From Strix aluco (taxonomy: Eukaryota > Chordata > Aves > Strigiformes > Strigidae), in the NCBI RefSeq assembly GCF_031877795.1, contig NC_133948.1:10896948-10960947 (forward strand): a stretch of 64,000 nt of DNA. The letters are read 5' to 3'. A program made the position numbers and the translations under genes. The notes beneath the pieces were generated by a model. It ran no database searches. It saw nothing but the letters and a program-made list of their open reading frames with translations, and had not been told where the DNA came from. Each line of letters opens with the position of its first letter. Positions within the stretch are counted from its first letter, which is position 1. Positions 1-12,222 of the stretch are shown piece by piece.

Positions 1-320
1 GTTATTCCTGCGGCCTTGGAGCCGCCGGTTGCTCGGAGGTAGCGGGCCAGGCTGCTGAGAGCTGGGCGGTGAGAAGGGGCACCCGCGTGAGCGCCTCAGC
101 TGGTGTGCCTGGTGCTTGGCTGCTCGGAAGGGTCTTGCCTTCCCTAATGCACAAAGGGCTTTGGGTTTTCAGTAATTCATGCCAAAACCTCCACTTCCTC
201 TTGGTCGGAGGAACGAGGCGCTTCCCCCAGCTGTGCGCGATGGCGGCAGCAGCGCGAGGTGGCTGGAAGGGGAGGGGTGCCGCCGGGGCTCAGGGGTGCG
301 CTGGGGAATGGGACAGCACG
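1..320 (+). promoter_or_regulatory. CpG-rich segment, possible promoter and first exon
   Basis: This stretch is much richer in G+C and in CpG than the rest of the window; CpG is rare after about 320. Near base 70 the sequence GGGCG|GTGAGAAG looks like a good splice donor with no ATG before it in the window, so bases 1-68 could be a 5' untranslated exon of a + strand gene. An ATG in good context (GCGATGG, about 240) opens an Ala-rich frame, but I see no donor that would make it a coding exon. It could be the promoter of copy 1, whose first recognised coding exon lies 9-12 kb downstream, or of a neighbour outside the window. That assignment is inference. Confidence 0.35.
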
Positions 321-1203
321 GGCATTCAGCTCTCGAGGAGGGAGCAGAGTGCCTCTGCTCCCCACATAACTGTGTCAAGTACATGACAAAACACTCTTTG
401 AAGGGATGATCTGATAAAGGGCTGCATAAACCTGGCGTCCCCTGCTCTCGTGCTGACTGTGTTTTCCAGAGCTGTCTGCTGTGCTCAGCAGTCAGGTCTA
501 ACGTTACAGCCACCCTGGTTTCAGACGGAGTAATGGGCCTGGTGTTGGGTTTCTGCAGGAGAAGGTTAAGCTGTCATCAGAGCCTTAATGAGCCCTGAGA
601 TTTCCCTTGAAACTCTCAGTTAATGGCAAATTAAATCACCGGTGGGGGAGGGAGCCTTTGTGTTTTCCACCACCTCCACTCTGACTGCCCTTTGAACAAA
701 ACCCAGCTGGAAGATGAGGGGACGGGAGGTTAAAGCAACATATCAGGGGAGAGGGGCGAGAAGACAAGAGACAGGTAGGCACCCGTGAGGCCAGGGGACG
801 GGTTCCTGAGTGCCCCGGGTGCTGCGGTGCTGAGAGCCGTCTCTGACCTGGCTACTCTGGGGGGAAGGAGAAACCGCTCCAGGTCAGAGCTGCATTAGGG
901 ATCCTGGGAATGGAGTCGAGGGGGGGACCTGGCCCTCAAACTGCAGCGGTGTCCATAAACTTGTGGTGTTACAGGCTTTGGGTGGGAGCTGGGATGGATG
1001 TGAGAGCTGTGGTAGGTGAGAAGAGCAGAGCTTACAAGGAAAGACAACTCCTCATCAGGGCCAGTACCTCTGCAAAGGGCTGCCCATATTCATGTGGCCA
1101 TTTCAGCCCAAATGCCCTGCTGCTGCAGCTTGGCCCTTCAGCATGCCGCAGGGCTCACAACCTGCAAGCTGGCAGGAGGGGCAACTGAATCAAAGAACTG
1201 AGC

Positions 1204-1242
1204 ATGAATAAATGAATAATGAATAAAATAAATGAATAAATA
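1204..1242. repeat. Simple repeat of AATG/AATA units
   Basis: Interrupted tetranucleotide repeat made of TGAA and TAAA units over about 39 bases. Confidence 0.8.
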
Positions 1243-4200
1243 TCTTGCTCCTTTGGATGGGGGATTAGAGATTTCCTATCTGGTCTCGCTGCAGGCGGGC
1301 AATGCCAGCCAGAAGCTGAATTCAAGCACTATGATTCCTGCCCCTTCCTTGTTTGAAGCAAGGCTGGAGATGAACATTGGGAGCCTCTCTGCTGGAAGGA
1401 GGACATCATCCTGGAGCTCAGGCTCACTAGCTCCACAGAGATGAGAATCCAAACAATCAATCCCACTTACTCCCTGTGGAGGACTATGTGCAAATCAGAC
1501 ATTGCATGAAATCTAAAAAAAAAGTAATCAATTTCTCATTTTTCTTCTTTTTCCTTGGTTGCCAGCCAAAACTGGAAAACTCTACTTGTCCGGGCTTCTA
1601 CTTAAGGCCTTCTTTTCTAAGATTCATAGGGGGAAGGGGGAGAAGTGATGAAGTGCATTGGGAAGCTCACCATCTCACACTGGAAGAGGCCAAACAAACC
1701 TCAGTGACACCCCCAGTTCCCAGGCTGCTTTCTGCCCATGATCTCACTCCCCTCAGAGCTCAGCCAAGCTGACTTCATGCACTACAGCGTGCCCAGGGGC
1801 AGCTTTAGTCTTTATTACAATTCTTCTCACTTTTTATGGGTTTTGGGAGTTATGTCCTTCCACAACTTCACATCAGCCTAGCTGCATATCTGACTTCACG
1901 TTATACACCTTTGTAGTGATGCTGACATGCTGCCTTCAATAAAATCATGGAATCCTACTAAAAGCCCCAAAAAAGCAAACCCAAACTCTTTGTTTCAAAG
2001 GTATGAGGGACTGCCAGAACAGAAACACTGCTCAGGAGTTTCTTTGCTGATCTCCTCCTGCCTTGTCCTCCCATCCTCCTCCTGCCCAGGCACCCAAAAC
2101 AGATGTAAGCACAGGTCTGAGCAGCAGTGATGTACCATTGCTGTCTGCCATCTTCCGGGTTCCCCTTCCTTCTGGAAGCAGTTGAATTTATGTCAATGAT
2201 GTGCAGCATCAGTTTCAAAACCCAAGACATCAGAAACTCAGAGTTTCCATAAACATATGTTTAATGCCCAGACTTCAGTCCATTTTGGATGGGCTTTGAA
2301 AAAGGCATCTGGCTGGGGGCTCTTGGAGCTGCCAAAGGAATTAATTGGAAGAACTCCCATCTGTAACCTTTGCTCAAGTCACTCACAGAACTGAAACATG
2401 ACGGTACCAGAGGCAACTCTCTTTTCCAGACAGTATTTACCCATTCTGCATCTGCAGGCTTAGTGATAGTAACCTGTTGTACTGCAAATGTTTACAATCC
2501 ACAAGCCAACTCACAAGAAAATATTCCCAGAAAAGAAGAACTAGTGTGTGTCGCACACTCATTCATTTGGCTTCATTTGGCCTTTGATTTAAAAATATAT
2601 GTATTTACTGAAAGGGAATGGTTTTGCACATACACAGTGACCGCTGCTGGACCCTCCTGTTACCTCTAGGTTTGTTTTCCATGGGGTCATTTTAAGGAAC
2701 ATGCAAGCATTTGCCTGGGGTTGTAGGTAAGCTTAACCCTGCAACAGAAACTCAACAGCTTCCGGTCTCAGTTTCTGCAAATCAAAATAGCAAAGAGTTA
2801 GAAAACAAAGAAAAAAGCTGTTAACTCTCCCCATGAGTTAGACAGCACATAAACCTCAAGAAGGCACATGAGCAAAGATAAATGGGCTGTTGCAGCGTTC
2901 ATCTCTTTTGTTTGTAGTAAATTATTGTGTGTAATTCATGTTTCCTGTCCATAAATGCCAGACAAACTTGAAGACATGGAATCCATTCTAATTTAGTAAA
3001 GACAAAAACAACTCCTTTTGAGCCCATCTGGAATTTGTTTTTATCGTAATTGTTTTGGGCTCAGTAACGAGTTCAAGATCTAACTGCCCTCACTAATTGT
3101 TTCAAGAATAAACAGATGCTTTGTTTAAAGGCGGCAGCTCCCATTTTGCCCAGCACAGCACTCTCTGGGGTCACAGGATGAAAGGAGCTGTGCGCCATGT
3201 CAGCACCGGCCTTAACGAGCATTGGCGCCCTCGCCAGGGGTGCTTGCCCCTGTCAGCAGCTGATGGGGCAGGAAACCAGCCCCCAGCCACACACTTGATG
3301 AGTGTCCAGCCACTGACATGTGTCCTCTGCTCTTTAACACCACTGGCATTTTGTTTGTAAATTCATCTGATGACCTTTTGCAATGCATCCTTCTGTGACA
3401 AGTCATACCTGGTCTGATGACGCATGGGCACCTCCTCCGGCTGGGCTATAGGGCACACAATGGACAGAGTTCATTCCCTGGCCACCTAACCCCAAGCCCC
3501 TTGGCTTGAGTAAAATGCTCCACCCCCCTGCAGTAAAGCCCCAATTCTTTTATTTGAAAACAAAGATACACGCCCCCTTACCCACTCTGAGAGACTTCCC
3601 CAACCAGGTTATGAGACTATGCAAGCTCTGTACAAGGTCTCACCCACCCTAGTGCTCCCCAGGACACGCCACGCCTGAGATCCCTGTTAGTCCTGGTGTA
3701 GAAGAGGTTGGTGCATGACTGATGCACTGGCACTAGGAACAGATTCAGAAAGAGTAGCACTGAGCTTCCCTACAGGTCAGCCACTACAGCCAGTGGGACC
3801 TTACTGGAAGGTTATTTCAGCTTTCAGATTCAGTCCTTGGTGACAGGGACAACAGGTGCCAAGAGCTCCAGATCCACCACAGAGTAGATGCTAAGAGCTT
3901 CTGCTCCAGTTTTGGAAACAAGGCTCCATGAACCGGCTTGTTTGAACCTGTGCATAGATAAGCTGTGTAATCATAACTGCCCCAGGCATTTGAAGTGTTT
4001 ACTTTTCAGTGTTTAATGGCCATATATAAATTCTTTCTCCTTCATTGAAGGATTTCCTGTCCCAAATCAGCTAACTCTACAGTGTGATGGCTAAATTCAG
4101 AAGAAAGTGAATCATACAGAATTGGATGGGGTTTTTTATTTGTTTGTGTTAGAAAGAAACTAAAGATAGCACTTAAAGCTCAGTCCGCCAAGGACATGTG

Positions 4201-7200
4201 GCTTGCACAGGGTTTGCTGTAAATCAAAGTTTATGTTATTTTTATTTCCTATGTTTTTTAGTTAAAAATATAGCTTTGCATCTGGCATATCATGAGAAAG
4301 AAGATCTCAACTAAATCTTCTTGAGCAGAGCCTGATCACATATCTAAATAAAGCACCTCTTCCAAAACATCTTCTGATCATGAGTTGAAGACATCAAGCA
4401 AGAAAACGTCTGTCTCTTCGCACAGTTATTTTTTTCCAGTGCTTAATCATTCTTGTTAAATTCTTCTGCCTTGTGATCTGTCCTCTACACCATAGGTCAC
4501 CTCCCACAGCTGTCAGTGGGGAATATCCTTCAAGGGCCTTTATTTTGTAACATCCATTTCATAAGCACTGTGGCCAAATCAACAAGAGAACTGAAAAACA
4601 ATGTTTGTTTCTTATAAAAAGATGTCTATGATCAGCTCACAATAGCAGCACATACGACTGAGCATCCTGTCAGCTGCTGGAGACCCCTACAAGGAGTCAG
4701 AAATGGTATTTGTACTTTGGTTTTCACCAGAGGCAGGACCATGTGTCCTAGTCCAGGTGCCTCTCAATAAGCCATGGGAGAACTCTAATAAAAAGCTCTA
4801 TCTGAAGTGAGTGTTAAATAAGAAATAAGGATGAGTCTGACACTCTGACACTGCTGCACGTATTTTCCTCTCCTCTGACAGGAACATTCAGCAACATTTA
4901 CTGCCATTTGGCAGAGTCTAAACGCCCTTTTCTTACACACAGGAACAGAGATTTTGTTCAGCCAAGCAGTTTGTTCTCTCTGGCCCTCAGATCACACAGT
5001 TTCAACTAACTGCCTGCATCAGTGTCTGATACAAAGAAGAAAGGAAAGGAATAGTTCAGCCACAGCATGACCTACAGCTCACATTGGACTGAGAACAGGG
5101 TATTTCAATTATTTTCAGTATTTTGGGCTTTCTCAGTTTTCCCAGAGAAGATCTATTGCTTATCAGGAGGATGAAAATGCAGACTGCTGATCCAACGCAC
5201 AGAACAGAGCCATTCTTCTGACATCCAGAAATCCTAACTGGCAAGGAAAAGCAGCTAGTTCCCTTGGCTGTACCATGTCCTCAGAGGACTCAGCTCCCAT
5301 GTATCTCTTCTGGTCTGGAAAGCATCCCAGTGACTCTGTGTGGTAGCAGAAGTTCTGTCAGCACTGGGTCCCTGCCCTGAGAAACGTCTGCAATGAAGCC
5401 CATTTCCTGAAGTTGTTATACAGTGTCTTGAACTTACATAAATTGTGGGTTGTTTCTAAGGAACATTAGTGAACTGCTGGAACTGAGAATAATGGTGTCA
5501 CAGCAGGACACTCATTTCCTACAAAGAAAATCCATTCTAACAACTAAGTTCTATAAACATTGCTTTCACCACAAAACAACAGACCTGCTGGATGTTTCTT
5601 GAGAAAATTGCTTGTTTGTAGATGATGTTATTTGTCTTCTGTATTCTGAGTGATTCCTGCAAGAGTCAGAACAAGCAGGTGGAGGTATTTCATATTTCAC
5701 TGTGACGGTCCTTACAGGAAAGAGAGAAGGGTTTTCAGAAATAGCCAGGCTAGAGCGTGGGAGATAGCCAACAAACCAGCCAGGGAACAGCTCCAAATCT
5801 CTTCTGCAATTGACAGTGTAGTGTTTGTAGGGAATATTCATCCTGTAGATCCAAGCCTCACAGATGGAAATGGGGCCCCTTTTCTCATCTTGCAGTGTAA
5901 TTGCAGTTGGTCCAGACGATCATGGGGTAAAAACACTCTAAAACATAGGAACCTCTCAGTGCGTGACAGATCAAAGAGCATGTGTTGATGGTCTTTCCTA
6001 ATGTCAGGATTACTACTTATTCCTGCAGTCAGGTAATTACAAGTAGAGACTGCCATCACATTCTCCAAATAACTACTCTCCCATGCTCATGGCATCATAT
6101 TTCACCTTGATTATGACAGGTTTGAGTTCAGTGAAAAAGTATTTGAGGGAAGAGGGTGGTGGGTCCCTGCGGCAGTGCTGGAAACATGCTGCGTTTATGT
6201 GAAGGCTTCCAAAGCCAGGAGTTTGAGTAACTGCAGTGCAGTGGTTATACCCTGGTGACAGACCCTGAGACTGGAGATTTCTCATCTACACCAACTGTGA
6301 CTCTGAAACTGTGAGAACTTATCCTAAGGACTGAACATTGGGAATGCTGGTTTTTTTAAGGTGCAGCAGGAAGCCAGTTAGAAACACAACCAATGTGAAC
6401 ACCTGTCAGCACCAAACCATGAGTCATCAAGATGCTGTGTAGGAGGAAAAAAATCTATCCATCCACTGCTCATCAAGGAGGCTGTTACCAGAAAATACAA
6501 AAGACAACCACCAGAAACTCTTACTTCCAGCTAGCCAGCTGCACATGCAGATCTAGCCACAGCTACAGCCAATCTATGCCCCTTCTGGAGCAGGGAGGCT
6601 TGTGAACAGCCTGTGCCACAATCCATGGCATTTCACTGCCCACCCACAGGACTCCAGTCACCCCTTGCAGCTGTCATGAGCTCACCTGCTATGTCCCTTC
6701 TCTGACCTGAGACTGCCATAGGCAGTTGCCTCACTTCATTGCAGGATTTGAAAGCTCTCTGGTTTAACCCCCACCTAAAAGCACTGGGAATATGTTTTGA
6801 AGAGGGAGAAGTTGGCCCTGCACAGTTCAGGGAAGGTAGAGGTGAAACAAGGAGAGGCTTGAGGAACGCCCATTGGGAGGCTCAGCAGAAGATGCAAACA
6901 CAGCCCCTGTCAGCACCTGCCCTTGTGCGTTGCTGCCCAGTGCCTCTAGGATTTCCTTCGGACTGTGATGGATACTGCCTTCATCTCCTGTTAAATAGAA
7001 GAATGCACATATTTGCCTTAGAAAAATAAGACAATGCAATGGTCTAAGCAGGCAGTCCTTGACGGGTCATTGCAGAAAGATATATTTCTATATTTGTCTG
7101 CAACAGAAATGAGACAGATAGATCAGATTCATGGTGCTCAGGCCCAGGGAACGGATGGAGCTGAGACTGCCTGGGTGAGCTGCATTCCTTTGCCTCTTAT

Positions 7201-8820
7201 CCAACTAGAGACATGCTGTGACATGTTGGCCCCTGTCTAAGGAGCTAGAATGGAATAATCCCCATCTACCTCAAAGGCTCCCATGACACAGTGACTAGAA
7301 CAACCAGGGACACTCCACCTGGTAGCCGCAGGCTGAAACTCCTGTACACCATCACCTGAGGGGACAAAGACCTGCACTAGGTGATCCCTGCTTATAATAT
7401 GCTAGGAAAAGGAGAAAGCTCTCACTAGAAAACCACAGAATATGTGTTTTTCTTCCCGGAAGAGCTCTACCCAAATGTGGTCTCATTCAGAATAGACAAC
7501 AAGAAGAAACTAGCACTTTCCTTTTTGAATGTATTACTGTTCTTGATACATGCTGCCTAAATTATACATCAGTGGCTGTTAACTTGCAGTTACATACAGT
7601 TACATCTATTTCCCCAGTGAACAAGTTACCATTTGGGAAGCTGTTTAGAAGTAGTCCTCTGACCCCGCCACACGCCACAGGCAGCAAACCACTGGCATGT
7701 TGGATTCAGAGCCTAATAGAGGAAATTTTGTGCTTCTTCTGCCACTTAGTGGCTGTAGCTGATGCAGCACCACATTACATTTATAACAGAATACTGCGAT
7801 GTGGAACAGGTTTATATTTCTGTTTGGTGTAGTAAAACCTGAGTAGGGACAAAGAGGCATTTAAAAATAAGTTTTACTTATTTTGAATACTTTGATATCT
7901 GTCAGGCCCCTCACAAATTGCCCTCTGCAGGATGAAAGGATGTTAAAATACCACGATTACTCCTAAAGGCCAGATATTTTGTGAAACAGCAGCTTTACTA
8001 TTATTGCTGGCAATGCAATATGCCTCCATCTCCACCAGGCCCCATGTCTAGGATTCCTGGGGATACACCATTTCTCACTGCCAGGGAGTGCCTTTCTATT
8101 TTACAGAAATAAGCAAGCCTGTCTGTCATTGCTGTTACTGCTGCCTCGCCATCTTTGTAGCTTACATGGAAAAGGGAACCATTCCTGGAACAATAAACAA
8201 CTACCACATGGCCAAACCCATTACACAAGACCTGTCAGCTACTCAGTCCTGATTAAATGATGGGTAGTTAACAAGGGAAGAGTATAAAACTAACACGCTA
8301 GTGAAAGATAAGCCAAAAGACAAAGATGAAAGGTCACCAAAGAAGCCACTGTTACAGTGGGATTAAACCTTTTCAACTCGTTAGAATTTAGCTGGAGCCT
8401 CTTGGGGGTAGAGGAGGGGGTTCTACAGCATAGAGTTATTTAATTTTTAACCAAGATATTAAAAAAGGACTGAGTTTCAATTTTGTATTCCCAGCGTGTC
8501 ACACAAATCCATCCTATGAAGGCTCCTCTGCCATGCCTCTGTGAACAACTGTGGTGAAGCTCAGTTGATTCCTTGATCGATATCTCCCAAGCACAAACCC
8601 AGTTATAGTCCTTGGTATAATCAGCCCTGCTGCCCTCAGAAGGGCTCTTCTCTCTGCTCTCTGAGGCTGTAGGGAGAACAAGGCTTAAAGAACAGCAGGA
8701 TAATGCTGTGCGAAAGGGTGTGACAACTCAAAACAAGCTGAGAAGATTTTGATCAGATACTCATTCTTTCCCCAGCAGCCTGTTTTCTCATGCCCACCTC
8801 AGCACTACGTTTACCTGCAA

Positions 8821-8909
8821 TGCTATATATTAGGTAGATATATTACATATTATGTAATATGCACTTTAATATAGCATATAATGTAATACAAATTATGTAT
8901 TATGCATTT
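8821..8909. repeat. AT-rich low-complexity block
   Basis: Almost pure A/T with repeated variants of ATTATGTAATATGCA, partly self-complementary. It lies just upstream of the possible first exon of copy 1. Confidence 0.6.
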
Positions 8910-8984
8910 TAGACGCAAAAAAAGTGGCATATGTAAAAGCAAAGCCCTCTGCATCCTGTGAAATGAGCGAGAGGCGATTGTTCG

Positions 8985-9002
8985 ATGACACAATCGAATG
9001 CG
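8985..9002 (+). other. SLC2A11: Possible first coding exon of SLC2A11 (copy 1)
   Basis: ATG and five further codons reading MTQSNA run directly into the strong donor G|GTAAGT. The exon ends in phase 0, as exon 2 of copy 1 (12,223) needs, and its length resembles the 8-codon first exons of copies 3 and 5. It would give a 495-residue protein, against 496 as I recall for human GLUT11. The distance to exon 2 (3.2 kb) is larger than in the other copies (1.0-1.5 kb) and the peptide is not similar to theirs. A longer frame from the ATG at 8963 ends in the wrong phase. This is a candidate chosen by phase and donor only. Confidence 0.3.
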
Positions 9003-12000
9003 GTAAGTGTTGCTGTTTGCTCTATGCCAGGCTATGGAGAGGGAACAGGATTGCTGCCTTCTGTGCATCAGTCCCTTGTCAGCAACAGCTGGATTGCCTG
9101 TATGTCACCAGGAATCTAGACAGGAGTACAGTGAAAGGGCTTGGCATAAAGAGGGATTTGAAAGTTTTGGGGTTTGTTCATTCCTGTCACTGACAGGACC
9201 AAGGGAAATAGTCTGGTATGTCTTTCAGATCTTAGACTGGGTTCCAGGACAAATACAGTCAGAAAAAAATCTGTAGTTTACTCCTGCTTTGATCACACTT
9301 AATCAGACAAGCACTACTGTGCCAGACGCTTTGAGAGGGAATTTATGCTGTAAACTATACTGGCCTTCAAGAGGATTTAGACAGCTCTGAATCCTGCAGA
9401 TTCATTTCCCAGACTGTCATCTACTTTCAACAAAATTAATTGAACTGTCTTGCTAATGAACATGCAGCCCCTTTTTGAGAATGTAAATCAGCTGGCAAAA
9501 CACCTGCCAAGTCAAGTGTCTTATCCTAATGTAATGGGTGACTAAATACACATTCCTATGCTGGAGATTTAAATAATCCTTTAGAGAATTTCTGAGAGTA
9601 CCAGAGGCTTTGGCAGACAGAAGAAAATCTACCAAAGAGGATGAACAAGCTGCAGAGACTGGTAAAAAACATCTATTTTACTATTATTGTTGACAGATCT
9701 TTTTTTTAATTTGAATTTTTATAAGGCTGTGTAAGTACTATCACGTTCTTGTAGAATTATCTGTCCAACTCATCACAGTTCTTGGGATAAAACTGAGGAC
9801 TAATGGCTCTCCTGGCAGCTGCACGCCACCACTGTGGCTGGAACAATAGTGCAGAAGCCAGGTGTTAAGGAAGGTTTGGGAAGGTCACCCTGTAAATACA
9901 ACTCAGCTCTGACCACAGACCTGTTTGGTGGCTCTTGAAGGGAGAAGCAAACAATTTTCCTTTAGCTCATGGCCACAAAAGAACTCTGTGATATGGGACC
10001 TGGTAGGGGATGTACTCTATAATGAAAGCAGGAAAATGAGCAGGAGTGTTACGTTCCTAGGCATTGTGATTAAAAAGAAATGTGCTATTGTAGGCAGAGG
10101 AAATCTCTCTCACTTGAAGAACTAAAATAACTGGGAAGAACAGAGATCTCAGGCGCACAATCCTTAGCTCAGGTCTCAGTAACAAGACAGGGAAGTGGTG
10201 CAGCCAAGGAAAGTGTAAGCAAAATGTACCTGCTTCTAACTGAAGAGAGCTTGGTCTCTTCTTGCCACAGGGTTGGAACAGTCTGGCTTCATTTCTGTCC
10301 TGAGAGAGCATCCTGTCTCAGGCTGATATGGAAGTTATTTACAAGAAAAGGCTTTCAGGAATGGAAAAATCTAAGATTATTTGAATTTGTGATTTTAGAA
10401 CTATTGCAAGACTAGGCAAAACTTTCCTTTTCTTTAGTAGATGGCTCTGTAAGAACAAAATGAGCATGTAGAGCAGAAAAAGCTTCCCAGCTCTGGGTTA
10501 TCTAAGTTGTTCTCAGGGTCAGGGGGGTCATATTCATGTAGCAAAACACAATCTATCCTGAGGTGCCCTGCACTAACTGGCAAACAGCCAAGCCTGAGCA
10601 TGGGCTCTTTGCGTCACCCGCAGAGCTGTCCCACTCTGGCAAAGGCCAACCTGGCCCTGGGCCACCCAGAACATTGTGCAGGAGGTGTCAGGCTAAAGGC
10701 CAGGGGCCCCCAGCAAGCTCAGAGTGGTCTTGAGACATGGGACAGTGCTCCCAGTCCAAGAACACCATCAGGGCATGGCTTGTCAGTCACAGGATCTCAC
10801 ATACAGGTGGGGAAACCAAAGGCACAGCTACAAAATAGGTGTGAACTGAAAAGGATGGAGGGGTGACACAGAGAGAGACCAACCAATGGGGTGGGGTGGC
10901 TGCAGTGAGGAAGGGATGTTCACTGATTCTGAGATGAACATGGAGACATGATGCTGCTGACACTCAGCTGTACTCCTCTACAGAAGCTGCAGGTCAATTT
11001 GAAAGCAGTCACACAGGAAAGCGTCCAGACAAGAGTGGCAAGAATGACCTGAGGCTTACAAACATGACAGAGGAGGAAAGATCAACAAAACTGTTTAGAA
11101 AGCTTCTACAGAGTGTCTCTGTTTCTCCACAGTTAGCCCCAGTGTTGTTCTGATATGGGACACTCATTTATACTATAACATTCAGGGCATCCTGCTGCAA
11201 GGGGAAAATATGCATGTGTTTTGCTTGCAAGCCTGCCAGTGAGCTCTCAGTTGCCATACTGTGTCAGCCAGGACAGCTTGTTCTACACCCTTCAAAAAGT
11301 CAAGAGACCTCACTTTTATACCAACACCCTGATCCCACGATGCTGTATGAAGCAGCCCCATTCGCCTGCCCATGCTTCTGAAGACACAGCAGTGGTGTTG
11401 GACAGCAATATAAGCAATGGGCAATACTGACGAAGAAATGACCTCAGAGGGACCAGAACATGGCATAGGACTCACTGTCTGCCCCATATTTCATGTATAT
11501 CATAATACTGAGGGTGTAGAACATATTCTGGCTGAATACACAATTATAGACTGCTAAACACAAGAACATGTGGGAACAACTGTGTAATGAGAAGGTTCAG
11601 CAAAGAGGTATTTTCTGTTCTGTACAACATGTGAAGTAGCATAGGAAAGGCACTCTATTTTAAACTAAAATAAGTGTCATTACCATGAAAAACTAGAAGA
11701 AATAGCATGCCAATGAATCAGAAATGCACTGGATATAAATGGCCATGAGAAAATCCCCCATACCACAGAGAAGCTCCGTCCAACAGAGCTTAGCTAGAAA
11801 CGAGGCGGAAGTCATTAAACATTGGCAATGCTTCTTGAATAATTCATCGTGTGAGTACATGTTTTTGTAATGAATTGAATTAATTGAAGCTATAATACCA
11901 GTCTCTACCAGTATTTACTGGTTTTGCTCTGACTTTTTGTAAGCATACACATTAAATATTAAACCAAAGACACATGCAGGCCTTTTCCCCAAAGCAGTCC

Positions 12001-12222
12001 CAAATTTTTAGTGAATGGCAATGAATTATTAATACTATTCTGCGGTGGAGGGAGATAGTTTTAAAATCGGGGAGGTGGGTGTTCTGTCTTTGGGACCTCC
12101 CATTTTATGACAACATTCGTAGCCTATTCTAATCTTCACACCACTCAAAGAATGAATGGAACAAATGTGAGCCATTTTATTCTGTGCAAGGAAGCCATCC
12201 ATTTTCTATCCATCTTCTTCAG
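9003..12222. other. Non-coding stretch before SLC2A11 exon 2
   Basis: It is intron 1 of copy 1 if the first exon at 8985 is right, otherwise upstream DNA. Apart from a CR1 LINE fragment near 11,000, I see no gene or conserved motif. The open frames here are short and unsupported on either strand. Confidence 0.5.
10990..11100 (+). mobile_element. CR1-type LINE, 3' fragment
   Basis: The stretch GGAAAGCGTCCAGACAAGAG, a diverged middle part, then GAGGAGGAAAGATCAACAAA and ctGTTTAG follow in order the typical CR1 tail (GGAGCGTGTCCAGAGAAGGG ... GAGGAGCGGCTGAGGGAACT ... TTGTTTAG). The match is from memory and clearly diverged, so this is an old, short, 5'-truncated copy without coding capacity. CR1 is the dominant LINE of birds and other sauropsids, which fits the suggested host. 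Confidence 0.6.

Larger units (their letters stand above)
387..8984. other. Long stretch with no recognisable gene
   Basis: Only short open frames occur on both strands, without recognisable domains, good splice-site pairs or resemblance to the transporter exons downstream. It holds a short A/T/G simple repeat (1204-1242) and an AT-rich low-complexity block (about 8821-8909). It could be intergenic, or the first intron of copy 1 if transcription starts at the CpG-rich segment at the window start. Confidence 0.6.

Noticed and set aside
241-386. Ala-rich frame starting at an ATG in good context within the CpG-rich segment
   Set aside because: No donor in a suitable place, no family resemblance, and it runs to a stop in ordinary sequence. 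Probably 5' flanking DNA.
714-774. Possible first exon ending at GACAG|GTAGG
   Set aside because: It ends in phase 1, while exon 2 of copy 1 needs phase 0.
11182-11487. 101-codon minus-strand frame
   Set aside because: No recognisable family, no splice context and no neighbouring support.
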